Assembly (NCBI GenBank): GCA_950022295.1
Contig: OX465598.1
Location: 303,254,001 to 303,318,000 of the forward strand
Length of the DNA stretch: 64,000 nt
DNA from: Bromus sterilis
Taxonomy: Eukaryota; Streptophyta; Magnoliopsida; Poales; Poaceae
Direction: 5' to 3'
The notes beneath the pieces were generated by a model. That model was not told the DNA's origin and made no database searches. It saw only the letters and a program-made list of their open reading frames with translations. Numbering within the stretch: position 1 is the stretch's first letter; the number at the start of each line of letters is the position of its first letter. The position numbers and the translations under genes were made by a program. Positions 21,761 through 33,837 of this stretch are shown piece by piece.

Positions 21761-22166
21761 CTGAATAAGAAAGAAGGAGTTTGCAAATGCATCAGATTAT
21801 GAGATAAACCTGGAATGACTCGGACAGCATAACGGCTGTAATTGCAAGAAAAACACAATTTCTTACAACATGGAAACATCACTTACATACGATGTAAGAA
21901 ATCAGGAAGCATAACCACTCTAACAAACCGATCACAACTTTCCTACGGCTACAAGGAAGCAAAAAACGAGATGTTCTAGTTAGACAGAGGAGAGCCTAGT
22001 CCTATCTTCTCGTAGAATAAGATGAGGGTGACTCAGAACTCAGAACGAAGGGGGTAAGGAGAAAAAAGAAGCCTTACGTTGTTCCCTTATATACCCAGAG
22101 TAACTATATAACTATAGCAAGCTAGACTCGACTTCGGCCAAGGCTACTTGTCCTACAGCCAGTCCT

Positions 22167-22178
22167 GCTCTGATACCA
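22167..22178 (-). other. Primer-binding site of element A (tRNA-iMet type)
   Basis: Minus-strand TGGTATCAGAGC, the complement of the 3' end of plant initiator tRNA-Met, four bases from the LTR end (…CCGACA, then GACT). Confidence 0.85.
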
Positions 22179-22182
22179 AGTC

Positions 22183-25100
22183 TGTCGGGACCCGGGGTTA
22201 GTGTATGCAAGTCCAGTTAAGACATAGTCATATGGAGAGCCGAGAACCGTACCCACTTGTCTAAGCAGACAAGGCCAAGCACAGAACGTTCTCGGAGAGC
22301 ATCGTACGTGAGGGGCATCCCATCCAGGCCGGATGATCAACTGAGATGGGTCCTCATCGTCCGCACACAATTCTAATGATATGGGTGGTGAACTCCCATA
22401 TTCAAAGACAAGTCGCCTCAACCATACTATCGACTATCTCATAACTCTTACATAGACTTACTCCAGCCCGATCACTTAGTCGGGGTCTAGGGCGGGCTCG
22501 ATCATACCACAAAGTGTGCACGAGACGGAGTCTCGAACAATCGCATCGCGATGCCCCAAGCTGCGCACATCTAAGGGCCACTTGGTGTATGAAAGACCGC
22601 CAGCCAGATCACAACTAAGGTCTCGAAAACCCATACAAAGACATGCATGTTATAAACATACACGCAACACACATGCCTTGTATGAACAGCAGGTATCATT
22701 GCAATTCTCTACAAAGTATACATTTTTATTGATAACTCTTATAGAGTGCACACAGAGATCACAAACATGTGATCCAACATTACAACAACAAGCGGAAGCA
22801 AAGTATGTCTGAGTACAGACAAGTTTAACAAATGGCTTAAGAAGCCTTATTTAAACACAAGCCCTCCACGAGGGAACCAGTCGTCTGACTGGGACTAGAC
22901 TAGCTTGATCTTCAGTCGTCCAGCTCGATGAAGAAGCCACCTTCGGGGTCAGTGGGTTCATCTAAAACATAGATTAAGGAAATGTGAGTACAAAGTCGTA
23001 CTCAGCAAGACTTACATAGGAGCTATACTACTCATGCACATGTATCAAGGTAAAGGTAGGTGGGGTTTCACTTGCAGAAGTGCCAGCTTTGACTTGGCTA
23101 GTCCTGAACTACGAGTACCAGACTTGAGGTAAGAAGCGTACACGAGTCCACTACTTTCTCCAACCAATTACACCACTATGGTGCCTTCCTCGACTTCCCC
23201 ACGAGAAAGCACGCCATAGCACTCACACTTATCTTGGTGGGTTTTAGAAGTGTCCAGTTCAAGTTGTCTAATAATCAAGCTAAGCTTTCCAAGCAGTCCA
23301 TAACCGCGGACGCGGCTATTCGAATAGTTTTGTTAACCCTGCAGGGGTGTACCGCTACACACACATGATCATCAGTTACCGCCTTTGATCTCGACACCAT
23401 TCAAGGGGTGCCAGCGAGGATGCTCACCACAACTGTTACCTCATAGCCTATCTAGTCCGAGAAAGCCGCCTACCTGGGTTGGCTACCACTATCGTGAACC
23501 CGGCCGGTTTACCGAAGTGGACCCAAGTGATGTGTGCGTGGTGCATAAGCCGGTCTCGGGTGAGCCGTTCTCTCATTTAGCATCCAGGACACAAGCCTAC
23601 CAGAACTCCGAACTATTGCGACATCTGGACATCGAAAGGGATGATTTAGTAAGATGAGAGGGGTCAGTGAGCCCAATGTGTGGTTGTACTCTTCATCTTG
23701 GATCACCACACAAGAACTCGGACTTAGGGAGGTGTTCAACGAGACAACCCACCGTGTACTCCTACACAACCTCTCATTGTTCACCTTGTATTAGGGGTAG
23801 ATTCACCAACACTTTTCTACCATCATCATCATGATCACTATCATCCCGACTCACATAACAGTATCAACATGGTATCACTCTAAGCATGCAATAAGCAGTA
23901 ACAATTGCAGGGGCCACATGATATCAATCAACTTCTACAGTTGCTAGGATTGTGGTTTGCCTACTACTGTGACAAATGATAGGTCATACAAAGGAATGGG
24001 TTCATCTATGCGGTAGAAACGTAGCATGGTAATCATCCTATACAATGCATAAGCGAGACATGAGAGGGAAGTGGGATTTTATCGACATGATCAATGGGGG
24101 TTTGCTTGCCTTGCTGACGAGGTTCGGGTTCGGGGTCTTCAACGAAGGGGGCAGCCTCCTGCTCCGGTTCCACCTCTACTCGACAAAAAACAAACAAGGT
24201 AGCAAAGTAAATACAATTCACAATCACATGATGGAAGGTTGAAACAAGGTAGCCATGGTTCAAGTTGCAAAAACTTTTGAATTGAATTTGATTTAATTCC
24301 ATTTAAATCAAATAGCAAATGCTACTGATACCAATTTAAAATCAATTCAAACAAAGTTGAAAGTTGGATATTTGGATAGCTTATTTTCTCCTGGTCATTT
24401 TTCATATATTATTTGTCCAATTTGGAGTTAATATGAATTTTCTATGAATTTCCAAAGTTTGGGCTATTTTCTGGATTTTCTGGAATTCTTTAAATCATTT
24501 CTAATTTCTGGAAATTCATTTACTGCGTCAGCATGACCTCATGCTGGCGTCAGGGGGCCACTGACAAGGGGGTCCCACCCGTAAGTGTCACTGTGTTAAT
24601 TAAGTCGATTTAAAACGTTTTAAACTTAATCCAGGGTTAACCAGGGGGCTGGGCCCACATGTCATAGGCTGTGGGGGTCATTAGGGGGGTGATTAGTCCG
24701 AGGTCAGCCTGACAGGCCGGCGGCTAGCCGCCGGCGGTCCTGTAGGCGGCGGCGCTATATGGGGTCGCGCTCTGGACGTGCGTTTGGCACGCCAGAGGCA
24801 CCAAACGGCTGCTGGGAGGACGCCGCGTCGAATGGAGCCAGCCAGGGGGGCTGGAACTCACCGGAGCGTCGCCGGCGTCAAGCCCTAGCGGCGGCCGTCG
24901 CTCGGGCTCGAGGCAAAGCTCGCTGCGGTGCTCCACTTGAGCCGGTGATGCACGCAAACGACGCAGAGGAGCATGGCGAAGACGAAGGACATGCGCTCGA
25001 GCTCGTTTGCGTTACGGGTGCTCGACTACGACGACCGTGGCGGCGAGGAACTTCGGCTTCCATGGCGGATCAACAACGAGACATCAAAAGGGGGTGGGGA

Positions 25101-26082
25101 GAGAGGGGTTTGAACCGCCTGCTCACCAGGAACTCGACGGAGGTGGCGGCGAAGGCTGAGGTGGCTCGAAGGCGACGAAATCGACGATGGCGTCCTTCGG
25201 GTCCCGCGACGGCTTGAGCTTGATTCCGGCGACTAGGAGGGCTCCGGGTTCGATTCGCTGCACGGGGAGACGTAGACGACGGCGGGGAAGAGGATGGACA
25301 CACTAGCTTGATCCCTAGGTGACGCTGGCCACGAGTTCCATGGCGGGGCGCTCCGGCGAGTCTTCGGGAGGCGATGAAATCGAGCACGGGAGACGGGGAG
25401 GGGTTTCGTGGAGAGGGGGAATGGAACGGGAGGGCTTCTGGGCGTCTCCAGGCATGAAGAGGTGGCGCGGGAGAAGCAGGAGGTGGCCAGGGGCTCGTCG
25501 GCGGCCACGGCATGGTCGCCACGCAGCAGTGCCCCTGCTTGAGGAAGACGAGAGGCGCGGGAGGTGGGCTTGGGCCGGCTGAGGAACGAGTTGGGCCAGA
25601 TACCAGGTGAGCCTCTTTTCCTTTTCTGTTTTCTTTTTCTTTTCTGTAAATTTGTTTTTCTTAGAAAATAAATAGCTAGGAATTTTTATAAATGCTCAAA
25701 TCTTTTATATGGCATCACATGACCAGTAGCTAGTCATATCCAGAGTTTGAACCTTTTTGAAATTCAAAATATTTGAATTCAAATTCAAATAGGGGTTTTT
25801 GATTAAATCCAAGGCACTGTTTGAATATTTGAAAAATCCATGAGCATGGGGTGGGTCCATCATCACTTGATATATGATCACACTCATTTATAAGACTTTT
25901 CAAAAATCTAACATGAATTTTTGGAGAAGATTTTTATCTGGACTTTTGAATTAATTCATCTGGGGGGGGTTTCTTCTCCCATTTTGCTTTTGATTTTTAT
26001 TTCAAAGATTTCTTTTGAATTTTTTAACATGATGCAAGTGACTTGCTAACCCTAGCACATTACCTAACAGAGGGTTCTGACA
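22183..26082 (-). repeat. Element A 5' LTR, 3.9 kb
   Basis: On the minus strand it opens TGTCAGAACCCTC at 26082 and closes CCCCGGGTCCCGACA at 22183 (TG...CA). It is an intact long LTR. GC-rich core at 24700-25580. A palindrome-rich block (GGTTAACAAAACTATTCGAA, then CCGCGTCCGCGG) lies at 23297-23352. It lacks about 200 bases that P and Q have near its middle (next to 24240), and its GC-rich core differs strongly from theirs. Frames such as 22122-22421 and 23385-23657 recur in the sister LTRs by homology only. Confidence 0.88.
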
Positions 26083-27840
26083 ATACAATACATATAATGG
26101 AAGTAGACATGATGCTTAACAATATGCAATTGGAATCACTCAATTCCGATAAACGGTCGCGACACACTCGTCGACCGAAATTGCAACAAAATATAAACAG
26201 CAGCACACTAACAACAGGGTAGCTACTTTGGAGCAATTTACAATCATGATGCAGCAAGAAATTATGGCATGTGAATGCATGAAACTGAAGTAGAAACAAT
26301 TCTTAACGCAACGCAAAAGGAATCACTCAATTCCGACGTACGGTTGCGAAGCAACCGTCGCCCGAAGTTTCAATCAAGCAACAGTTTTAAGACAATTTAA
26401 CAGCAGCAGTTGCAACTAACGATCTGATGCCCTGTTTGACCAGAAATTACACACTCAAGATGACTTCAGATCAAAATGCTCACAAAAGACGGATTGAAGT
26501 ACACGCAATTCTAAGCAACTTTCATTTTGGGCGCAACGTGATCCGATCTACGGTTTGCTCGCAAAGCTAATCGCGAAACTGAAACAACAGCTAAAACTTC
26601 CAGACTTAGTCAAAAATAACAGAGAGAGGGAAAAAAAAGGAGAAGACCTCATGGGCCGCCCATCAACGGTTGGCGGATGGGAGGCCTGGAGGCCGGCTCG
26701 AGCTGCAGAGGTTGGATCTGGGCCGCTTGGGGCTGCTAGGTCGATCGGCCTGCCATGGCGGCGCCCACGCGGGAGGCCGAGCCGGGCGGCTCCCGTGCCC
26801 GTGCACGCCAGCGACGGCGGCTAGATCTCGCCGGCGGGACGGCTGCTGGCCTCGGCGAGGGGAGGCGCTAGGGCAGGCGGCGAGGGAGGCACAGGGCGAC
26901 GCTCCCGTCGAGGAGGGCCGGCTGGAGGTCGGCGGCGAGCGGCGGGTCGAGGGGCGCGAGGCTGCGAGCTCGGGCGCGCCATGGAGCCATGGACGGCGGC
27001 CGGAGCTTCCTGCATAGAGAGAAGACGGGAGGGGTGAGAGGAGGAGGTGAGGAGGAAAGGAAGAAGGGAGAGAGGGAGGAAGGAGGGGCGCGGCAGAGGG
27101 GAGGCGTCCGGCGTGGCGCTGTGTTCGGTCGTAGGGAGGCGGCGGTGGCCGTAGAGCTCGGGCTAGTGGAGGGAGGAGATGCGGTTGGTGGGGGAGCTAG
27201 GTGAGATCTGGGCCGTCGGATCCCGAGATCCGACGGTCCAGATCGCAGGGGAGCAAAAATTTCAGGATTTTTCGATCAAAATGGGCAGAGCTAGCAAAGT
27301 GGAGGGGGGTGGCTGCAATTTTGTGGCTAGGGAAACCCTAGAAATGGGTGGGAGTGTGGTGGTCTTTATATAGCCCAGGTGGCTGGCAGTTTGCAAAAAT
27401 ATCCCCGGTTTTTCTCTCGTGCGCGCGGTGCTCACGTTTCTGACCGTCGGGGGTCCGCAGTCCCTCCAATTTAGGTAAAACTTCGAACTGCGCGATTAGC
27501 GCGTCGAGCCGGAGGCGTTCACCTCGCGCTGGAACCGTTCCGAGAACACTTTCCGGCGCGCTATAAAAATAACCCGTTTAATTAATAAACGGGAATTTTC
27601 GTTCCGTTGGCCGCGGCTGGACTCGTGCGGTTTTCACAACGGTGATCGGGTGAAACCCGGTGTCGCAAAGGTCGAGTGTTAGGGTGGCAAGGGCCGGTCA
27701 CCGTCCGATACGAGATAAGAGAAGGGAAAAATAATCGCCGATCGATAAGTCGGGGATGCAAACACCGGAAACAAATCAGACAATCAAACAATTCACACCG
27801 AAAACAAAATTTTTAATTTTTGTGAAATCTGGGCTGTTAC
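26083..27840 (-). repeat. LTR fragment X, minus strand, invaded by element A
   Basis: Read on the minus strand it starts TGTAACAGCCCAGATTTC at 27840, passes a TATA box (27365-27372) and then a GC-rich region (26650-27340) like other long gypsy LTRs, and stops where element A's LTR begins at 26082. Only the front part of this LTR is present. Bases 27841-27845 (GCTCC) would be its target copy. The multiple short frames in the GC-rich core are judged non-coding. Confidence 0.6.
27365..27372 (-). promoter_or_regulatory. Likely TATA box of LTR X
   Basis: Minus-strand TATATAAA, in GGGCTATATAAAGACC, about 470 bases from the LTR start and followed by the GC-rich leader-like part. Confidence 0.6.
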
Positions 27841-30831
27841 AGCTCCCGCGGTTACTCTCGGAGACGGTGCGAGCTTGCGATCAACTACACCTTCAGAACC
27901 CGACTTATCAACAGGCAAGGACTATACATTACTTATATATGATCCGTTCTATTTCAACCAGCGGTTTGCATGCTAGTATAGGATCGGCTCGATGTTTGAT
28001 CCTACCACATGTTTACAACCTCTTTCAAACCGATATAGCCATGTCCCCTCCCAGCAAACCATGTACTGCTATGTTACTATTGCTCGTTGCTCAGCCCCTG
28101 CTTAGCATGCATGCTTAGGATGCTACGATGTTACCCTGTTACTCCTTGGTTTGGGCTAACACATTATTATATTGTTGTTGATGATATGTTTATTATAATG
28201 TTGACTATATTCGACGAAGGATGGAAGGTCTAGGCTATCCCGCCCCGACGCTTTGTTCCATTCGAGTCACCTAGGATCCGAGTTCCGGGTATTGGTTTTA
28301 AGACTGAGCGTGCCTAACCGCGTGTGGGATACTATGGGGTCCCCTCTTCTTACCTACCTAGCTTCAAACATTTATAGTGGTGACCCAAAATGATTTTACC
28401 ATTTGAAACCGTGTGCGTAACTGGTATGCAACTAGTGGATTTAAAACAACTCGGGCCAGCAGAGACAGATTTCCTTTGTTGGTCCACACTGGTGAGTTAG
28501 GGAAGTCCTGTGTTATATAGGTGAGGCTAACCCCGACCTTAGCCATACGGAAGAGTCTGATCCTAGAGTGTGGCCGGCTTTTGGGTTGGGTGTCGACTCC
28601 CCGAGGGCCACCCGGATTTGTTCGTTGTTAGTTAGAGGGACCTGTCGTTTCGGATCTCTCGGAACTAAATCATAAAATGGTTGCCTGTGATGGGTAGCAA
28701 CTGAGGGAGATGGGCGTGCGTGCGGAGCCTTGTAATGGGTAGTTGGTACACCCCTGCAGGGTTAAATATTTTCGAGAAGCCGTGTCCACGGTTATGGACG
28801 ACTTGAGACCTACGTCCTGTTCATAGACAACAACACCTGAGATAATCTTAATATAATTTGATCAACGTGTGTGTGCCTTGACTGCTTCTTCTTTGTCGGG
28901 ATGCGAAGAGGAGGACAAGGATAGGATAGGTGTTATGTTTGCGTAAGTAGCTGATAGCAAGACTTGTTGGAGGCGATTCCTCATCGAATGCTTGGCTCCT
29001 TATCTTACTCTCTAGATCGTTAGCCACTTCATAAATTCTAGTGCGGAAGCAACCTCACCACTTACCCCATCCTTACCGTAAACTACTAGTTGTCCTAGAA
29101 TGACGAGTGATGAAGTCCTTGCTGGGTCAGTTGACCACTACAGTTGGATGCTGAGTATTTCTGTACTCAGCATACTACCCCCAAACTCTTTTCAGGGTTC
29201 TTGATCGACAACATGTATGTTGATCGACGTTTCACGTGGAGACTCGACGACGACTAGTTGGGCGGATCCCGACAGAGGGCCTGGACCCGTGTGGTTATGG
29301 GGATCGATGTTTTTCTCTTTGCCATTAGGCATTTGCTTGTAGTCTGTACTCAGACATGTATCTTCCGCTGATTTAATGTGTTTAAGGCAGTTGTATGCCG
29401 ATTGTATGAGATGTTGTATACTTGTATGTGTAATGTTGTGATATCATGTTGGAAATCCGGGGCATATGACTTCGTCATATGTCGCGGTGGGACCGATATG
29501 TGCTTCGTCCCCGGATCTGGATGGAAACATCTAGATTTGGAACAGTACCGCATATCGGGCCTTACATGACTTGAGTAGCCTTTTGGCTTATACGCGCTGC
29601 CTACACGTGGGATAATGAGTTATGGGCTCCTCTGCATCGTAGTCTCGTTCGAAGACTCTTCAGACGTCAGCAGTACCGCGGGCTGATTGCCGGGAAGTGC
29701 GGTGTCTTCTTTGCTTGAGCTGTGTTGTTTAGTTATGGATTCCTGGCCACCCACGCACCGTGCAGGAGTACGTCAAGGTTGGGGTCCAAGGACCTGCGTA
29801 CTTAGGATTTAGACCGGCGGATGGCGTCTCTGTTGAGTTTGAAGGATGGGCTAATTTGTGTCGGATAGCCTCGGTGGAGCATTCCCTAACAAGGTGCCCG
29901 CCACCCTAGAGATTCGTGCGTTGTAGTGTAACAGAAGTGCACCCCTGCAGGGAAGATTAATCTATTCGAATAGCCGTGTCCACGGTAACAGGACGCCTTA
30001 TGCTGAAGCTGGATCTTACCACTACAAACTACTACTATTAAACTGTTGGTTCTGGATTTTCTTCCTCGCAGGGTAGTCGAGGAGGGGAACTCGGAGGCAT
30101 ATATTATTATTAATTATTAAAATTTACTATTATACAATGTTGCAGCAACTTCTACTGCATTGTTACTTATTGCTTTATATAAACTGTTGGTTCTTCCCTT
30201 CTTGTGTTGCAAGACTCGTCGGAAGATTCTAGTCTTCAATAGGCCTAGCTTCTTCCCATTATTCTGATTTCTACCTTGCAGTCCACTATATACAGCCTCC
30301 CATTTCCATTTGACACAAATGCATAAATGCTTAGTAGCGGACGTAAGACTCGCGGGTATGCTAGATACTCACCTTTGCTTTATTTACCCATTTTTGTTTT
30401 GCCTGATCGACCACTGCAGTCGGCATTGGAGCCTTGGAGTCCAGGAGCTGGAGATCCCCGATGCCGACCACCGCAACATGAAGATCTCCGATGCCTTCTA
30501 CGATGTTGATTTCCCCATTGACTAGGATTAGTTTGGAGGTTCCCAGGCAGGAGGCCTCTCCTTTTCGATCTGTTGTTATTTGTGCTAGCCTTCTTAAGGC
30601 GACCTCTATTCTTGTGTATGCACTCAGATACTTGTACTTCCGCTATCTTTGTGCTCTCGAGCTGTTGTATTCGAGCCCTCGTGTCCCCTGGCTTGTATTA
30701 AACAACTTATTTTATTTTATTTTATTTTATTTGTAGAGTTGTGTTGTGATATCTTACCGTGAGCCCCTGATCTCGATCGTGTACCTTGCGTGTATGATTA
30801 CTATACACGGTCTAATTTTGGGGGCTTCACA
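27841..30831 (+). repeat. LTR-like material Y (rear part), plus strand
   Basis: Contains two copies of a block shared with the chromovirus LTRs: CACCCCTGCAGGG followed within 20 bases by a TTCGA-containing word and GCCGTGTCCACGG (28747-28799 and 29937-29993). Each copy is followed by a CTGTACTCAG/GCACTCAG...CTTCCGCT phrase (29345 and 30624) of the kind found near the 3' part of such LTRs. It therefore probably holds the rear parts of two related LTRs, or one internally duplicated LTR. The segment ends at about 30831 with GGGGGCTTCACA. No protein gene is recognised. Confidence 0.5.
30708..30732 (+). repeat. (TTTTA)n pentanucleotide repeat
   Basis: Five head-to-tail TTTTA/TTATT units near the end of the Y LTR material, a likely length-variable microsatellite. 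Confidence 0.85.
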
Positions 30832-31993
30832 GATACACTCTGTCATCATAAAGCTCCCTATATCTTTCCTCAAAACAACCACCATACCTTCCTATCAAGG
30901 CATTTCCATAGCCTTTCCGAGATATATTGCCATGCAACATCCACCTCTTCATGACTTGATCTTCATGTCATACATGTTCCTGCTACACTGGCAGAGGCAT
31001 ACATTGCATACATCATGATAGCTACATCTTCTTTAGGTTTGAGTACCTTGTAAAGTCTGAAATATCTTCTATACCTTCTTGTAAAATAGAGTGTTGCCCT
31101 TAAGTGAGGAAAATATCCCAAACTGGACAAAATAGAAGATCCCAAAGAGGAAAAATGAGAGTTAAATAGAAATAGCCATTGAGGCCACCAAAAAAATACA
31201 AAAAAAGAAAAAAAAGAGAAAAAGACAATAAAAAGAGAGAAAGGGGAAACTCTACTATTCCTTTTAAAAGATCCACACTAGTAAACCCTCTTATTCTTGT
31301 ACTCCATAGAGATGATCATTTATGCATATAGCTATGTGGGGACCTTCAAACTATAGAACTTGGCTTGCATATTCCAAGGATGAGCCTCCTCAAACGAGCT
31401 CTAGGTCTTCATGAGCGAGCAAGTTGGATGCACCCCCACTAGTTCCATTGGAGAGCTTTTCTTCGCTCATATGTGCATCTGTTGCATGGCAATCACTAGT
31501 CCTCACATCATATCTATCATTTGGCATCTCTTGCCTATGATTGTCCTCATTGATGTGAGCCTTTCTCATTCTTTTTTGTCTTCCTCCTCCACCATATTTC
31601 TCTCTTTTCCATCCTAAGTGTCAACTTTCGTGCTGACGCTAGTGGTCTGGGGACGAGTCAAGATAAGATTCCAAAGAAGACCAAGTGTGAAACTTTAGTA
31701 GATTGAGTTCTTAACAATAATAAAAAATTTCTCGTATTCCCATCCCCTTTCTTGCACGCAAACACCATTTGGAGACATTCGAGTCACGGACAGCGAGAGA
31801 TCTTGCACCTAATGTTATTTTGTTTCTTGTTTCAATGGTAATATAGACTCTTGCATGTTATGACTTGAATTGAATCACATACCTTGATTGCTTTACTTTT
31901 CAAAGTTCTTATATGGTTGCTAGCCTGTCACCACAGAAATTATGCTTGTTCTCATTTACCTACTCGAGGACGAGCAGGAATTAAGCTTGGGGA
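30832..31993 (+). mobile_element. Element S: 3' internal region of an Athila-type retrotransposon
   Basis: Non-coding 3' internal sequence typical of Sabrina/WHAM-like elements as I remember them: GAGTACCTTGTAAAGTCTGA, AATAGAGTGTTGCCCTTAAG, an A-rich run (31185-31250), and the closing CTCGAGGACGAGCAGGAATT followed by AAGCTTGGGGATG. The purine-rich AAGCTTGGGGA just before the LTR is the likely polypurine tract. Only short frames exist; the env-like region is not readable. The left boundary at 30832 is abrupt against LTR material Y. Confidence 0.7.
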
Positions 31994-33598
31994 TGTTGAT
32001 ATGTCCCAAACCTATCTATAATTTTTGCTTGCTCCATGCATGTTTTGTGTGATATTGCTATGATCTAGATACACTTTCATACACTTTTGATCATATTTGG
32101 ACTAACTTATTAACTCAGTGCACCACAGTGCTAGTGCCAGTTTTCTGTTGTTTTTCTATTTCAAGTTTACCCCATATTAAAATTTCTCCAAAAATTCGGG
32201 AAAAATCCAATATAAAATAAGCATGAAGGAACCTTCCGGAATCACCTGGGTGGGGCCAGAGGGCCACCACCAGGGACCCAGGCGGCCACCTGGCGCGGCC
32301 TAGGGTCTGGCCGCGCCGGGGGGGTGCCTGTACCCCTGGTGGCCCCCACGGCTGCCCCCCTTCGCCTATATATTCTCCATGACGGGATTCTTCTGAGGAC
32401 AGAACCCTTTTTTGTGATCTTTCCTCTGTTCCTCCGCCGCCGCGCTTCCAAGATCGGGAGCGCCAACAGACTACTTCCCGGCACCCTACCGGAGAAAGGA
32501 TTGACCTCCGGGAGCTTCCCCTCCACCATGGACGCTTCCCTGATGTGTCGTGAGTAGTTTTCCTTGGACCATGGGTCCGTGATCAGTAGCTATGTGTTGT
32601 TCTCCTCCCCTCTTTGTTCTTCATGGTTTAGTCCTCGTGAGCTACCCTAGATGGTCGAGGCACTTATGTAATCTTTCTGCTGTTGCTATGCTGAGTTTGC
32701 TGGGATCTGATGGATTATGAGATTATATTCAGAGTGTGATTGAGGAATATATTTGGTTCTTATCTCTTTTATTGTTGTTCTTAAGTAATTCTTGCATGTT
32801 CTCCGTTTCTGTTTATTGCTTTGGCCAAGTAGTAGTTAGTGACTCCAAGTGGGAACGTTATGCTCGATTGTGGGTTCATGCCCCCCCCCCCCCCGATGAC
32901 ACGCTTGAGTGACACAGACATGAGTCTAGAGGATGTGATGTTGCCACAAGGGGAAAACAATGGTGCTTGTAACCGCAGTTGCAAGGATTGTTTACTTTAA
33001 GCAAAGTGCTTTTAACGTAGTTGTCTGTTGCTTTGGGTTTACACTTTGGGTGGGCCTCGCAACTTAATACCAGCGAGATGTTCTGGATAGATATCTCAAG
33101 GTGGATGATTAGTAGTAGATGCAGTTGGATTTCGGTCTAGTTGTTTTGGTATACCGCCAATGCTTTTGAGCCTCGTCCTTTCTTTGTAGCATAGTTAGCA
33201 TTGCGGTGCGTTTTTAATCCTTTCAATTGCCTAACTGTAATTTGTTTACCTAGCATAGCAATTTTATCGTCTTTTGGGAGAGAGACATCACTAGTGAACA
33301 TCACGGGATCCCGGTCCATATTCTCATCACTGTTTACACACTCATTTATTTTCCTGCTTTTAATTTCTAGTTGCTACCATTATCATTATTATCTGTTGTG
33401 TTGATCCTTTGTGAACAACAAGGCCGCAGAGATTGACAACCTCTCTGTACTCGTTGGGAAGCAAAGTTATTTGTGTTGTGTGCAGGTCCACGTGAGTTGC
33501 GCCGCTGACACCAACTTATCATCGAGGGAAATTTTCCGCTATCCTACATCTCACCTTCCACTTGGGGTAACCAACGAGGGGAGATATATCCACCATCA
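31994..33598 (+). repeat. Element S: 3' LTR
   Basis: Starts TGTTGATATGTCCCAAACC right after the polypurine tract; TATA-like TATATATT at 32367-32374; a run of 14 C's at 32881-32894. From 32703 it aligns by eye with the S-type LTR at 63016-63947. The final 60 bases are diverged and the exact end is unclear. It is followed at once by an RT scrap at about 33599 with no primer site, as expected for a 3' LTR inserted into other sequence. Confidence 0.7.
32367..32374 (+). promoter_or_regulatory. Likely TATA box of LTR S
   Basis: TATATATT after a GC-rich U3 segment and before the leader-like region CTCCATGACGGGATTC. Position and composition only. Confidence 0.45.
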
Positions 33599-33837
33599 GC
33601 AATGCACCTGCTACTTTTCAGAGATGCATGTCCGCTATTTTTCATGGTTTCTGTGAGGAGATTGTGGAAGTCTTCATGGACGATTTCTCCGTCTATGGAA
33701 CTTCCTTTGACCACAGTCTCCACAATCTTAATAAAGTTTTGCAGAGATGCGAGGACACAAATTTAGTTTTGAACTGGGAAAAGTGCCACTTCATGGTTAA
33801 CAAAGGGATCGTTTGTCGTGGTCATACCAAAGGTATA
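33599..33837 (+). pseudogene. pol: Athila-type RT fragment
   Basis: Reads NAPATFQRCMSAIFHGF, then VEVFMDDFSVYGTSFD with the RT catalytic FMDD box, then VLQRCEDTNLVLNWEKCHFM. Similarity ends near KGI at about 33837. These about 80 residues belong to the palm of an Athila-clade RT. They could be the continuation of element F, whose polyprotein stops at 15814 on the same strand some 130 residues earlier in the protein; that would place the whole 15.8-33.6 kb block as insertions into F, with some coding sequence lost. Alternatively this is an unrelated scrap. Confidence 0.7.

Larger units (their letters stand above)
18258..26082 (-). mobile_element. Element A: truncated Tekay/Del-type chromovirus
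   Basis: On the minus strand: LTR (26082-22183), primer site, a leader with a long extra frame, gag, protease and the first part of RT, cut off at about 18258 just after the YLDD motif. RNase H, integrase and 3' LTR are absent. Assignment to the Tekay/Del chromovirus group follows from the long LTR, the tRNA-Met primer site and similarity to copies P and Q, of which P still carries a chromodomain. Confidence 0.8.

Noticed and set aside
22122..22421. A minus-strand frame at the LTR 3' end repeated in Q (50670-50918) and P (58872-59090)
   Set aside because: It straddles LTR end and primer site; its recurrence is explained by LTR similarity and the changes do not favour silent positions by eye.
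23385..23657. A 90-codon plus-strand frame found again at 34974-35246, 51845-52063 and 60134-60406
   Set aside because: It lies antisense inside the four chromovirus LTRs; conservation follows from LTR homology, the Q copy is truncated by a stop, and no domain is visible.
24759..25582. Many long frames on both strands in the GC-rich LTR core (also at 16.5-17.3, 26.6-27.2, 36.5-37.3, 53.4-54.3, 61.6-62.6 kb)
   Set aside because: Overlapping frames on both strands in GC-rich, codon-unbiased sequence are expected by chance, and none shows a recognisable domain.
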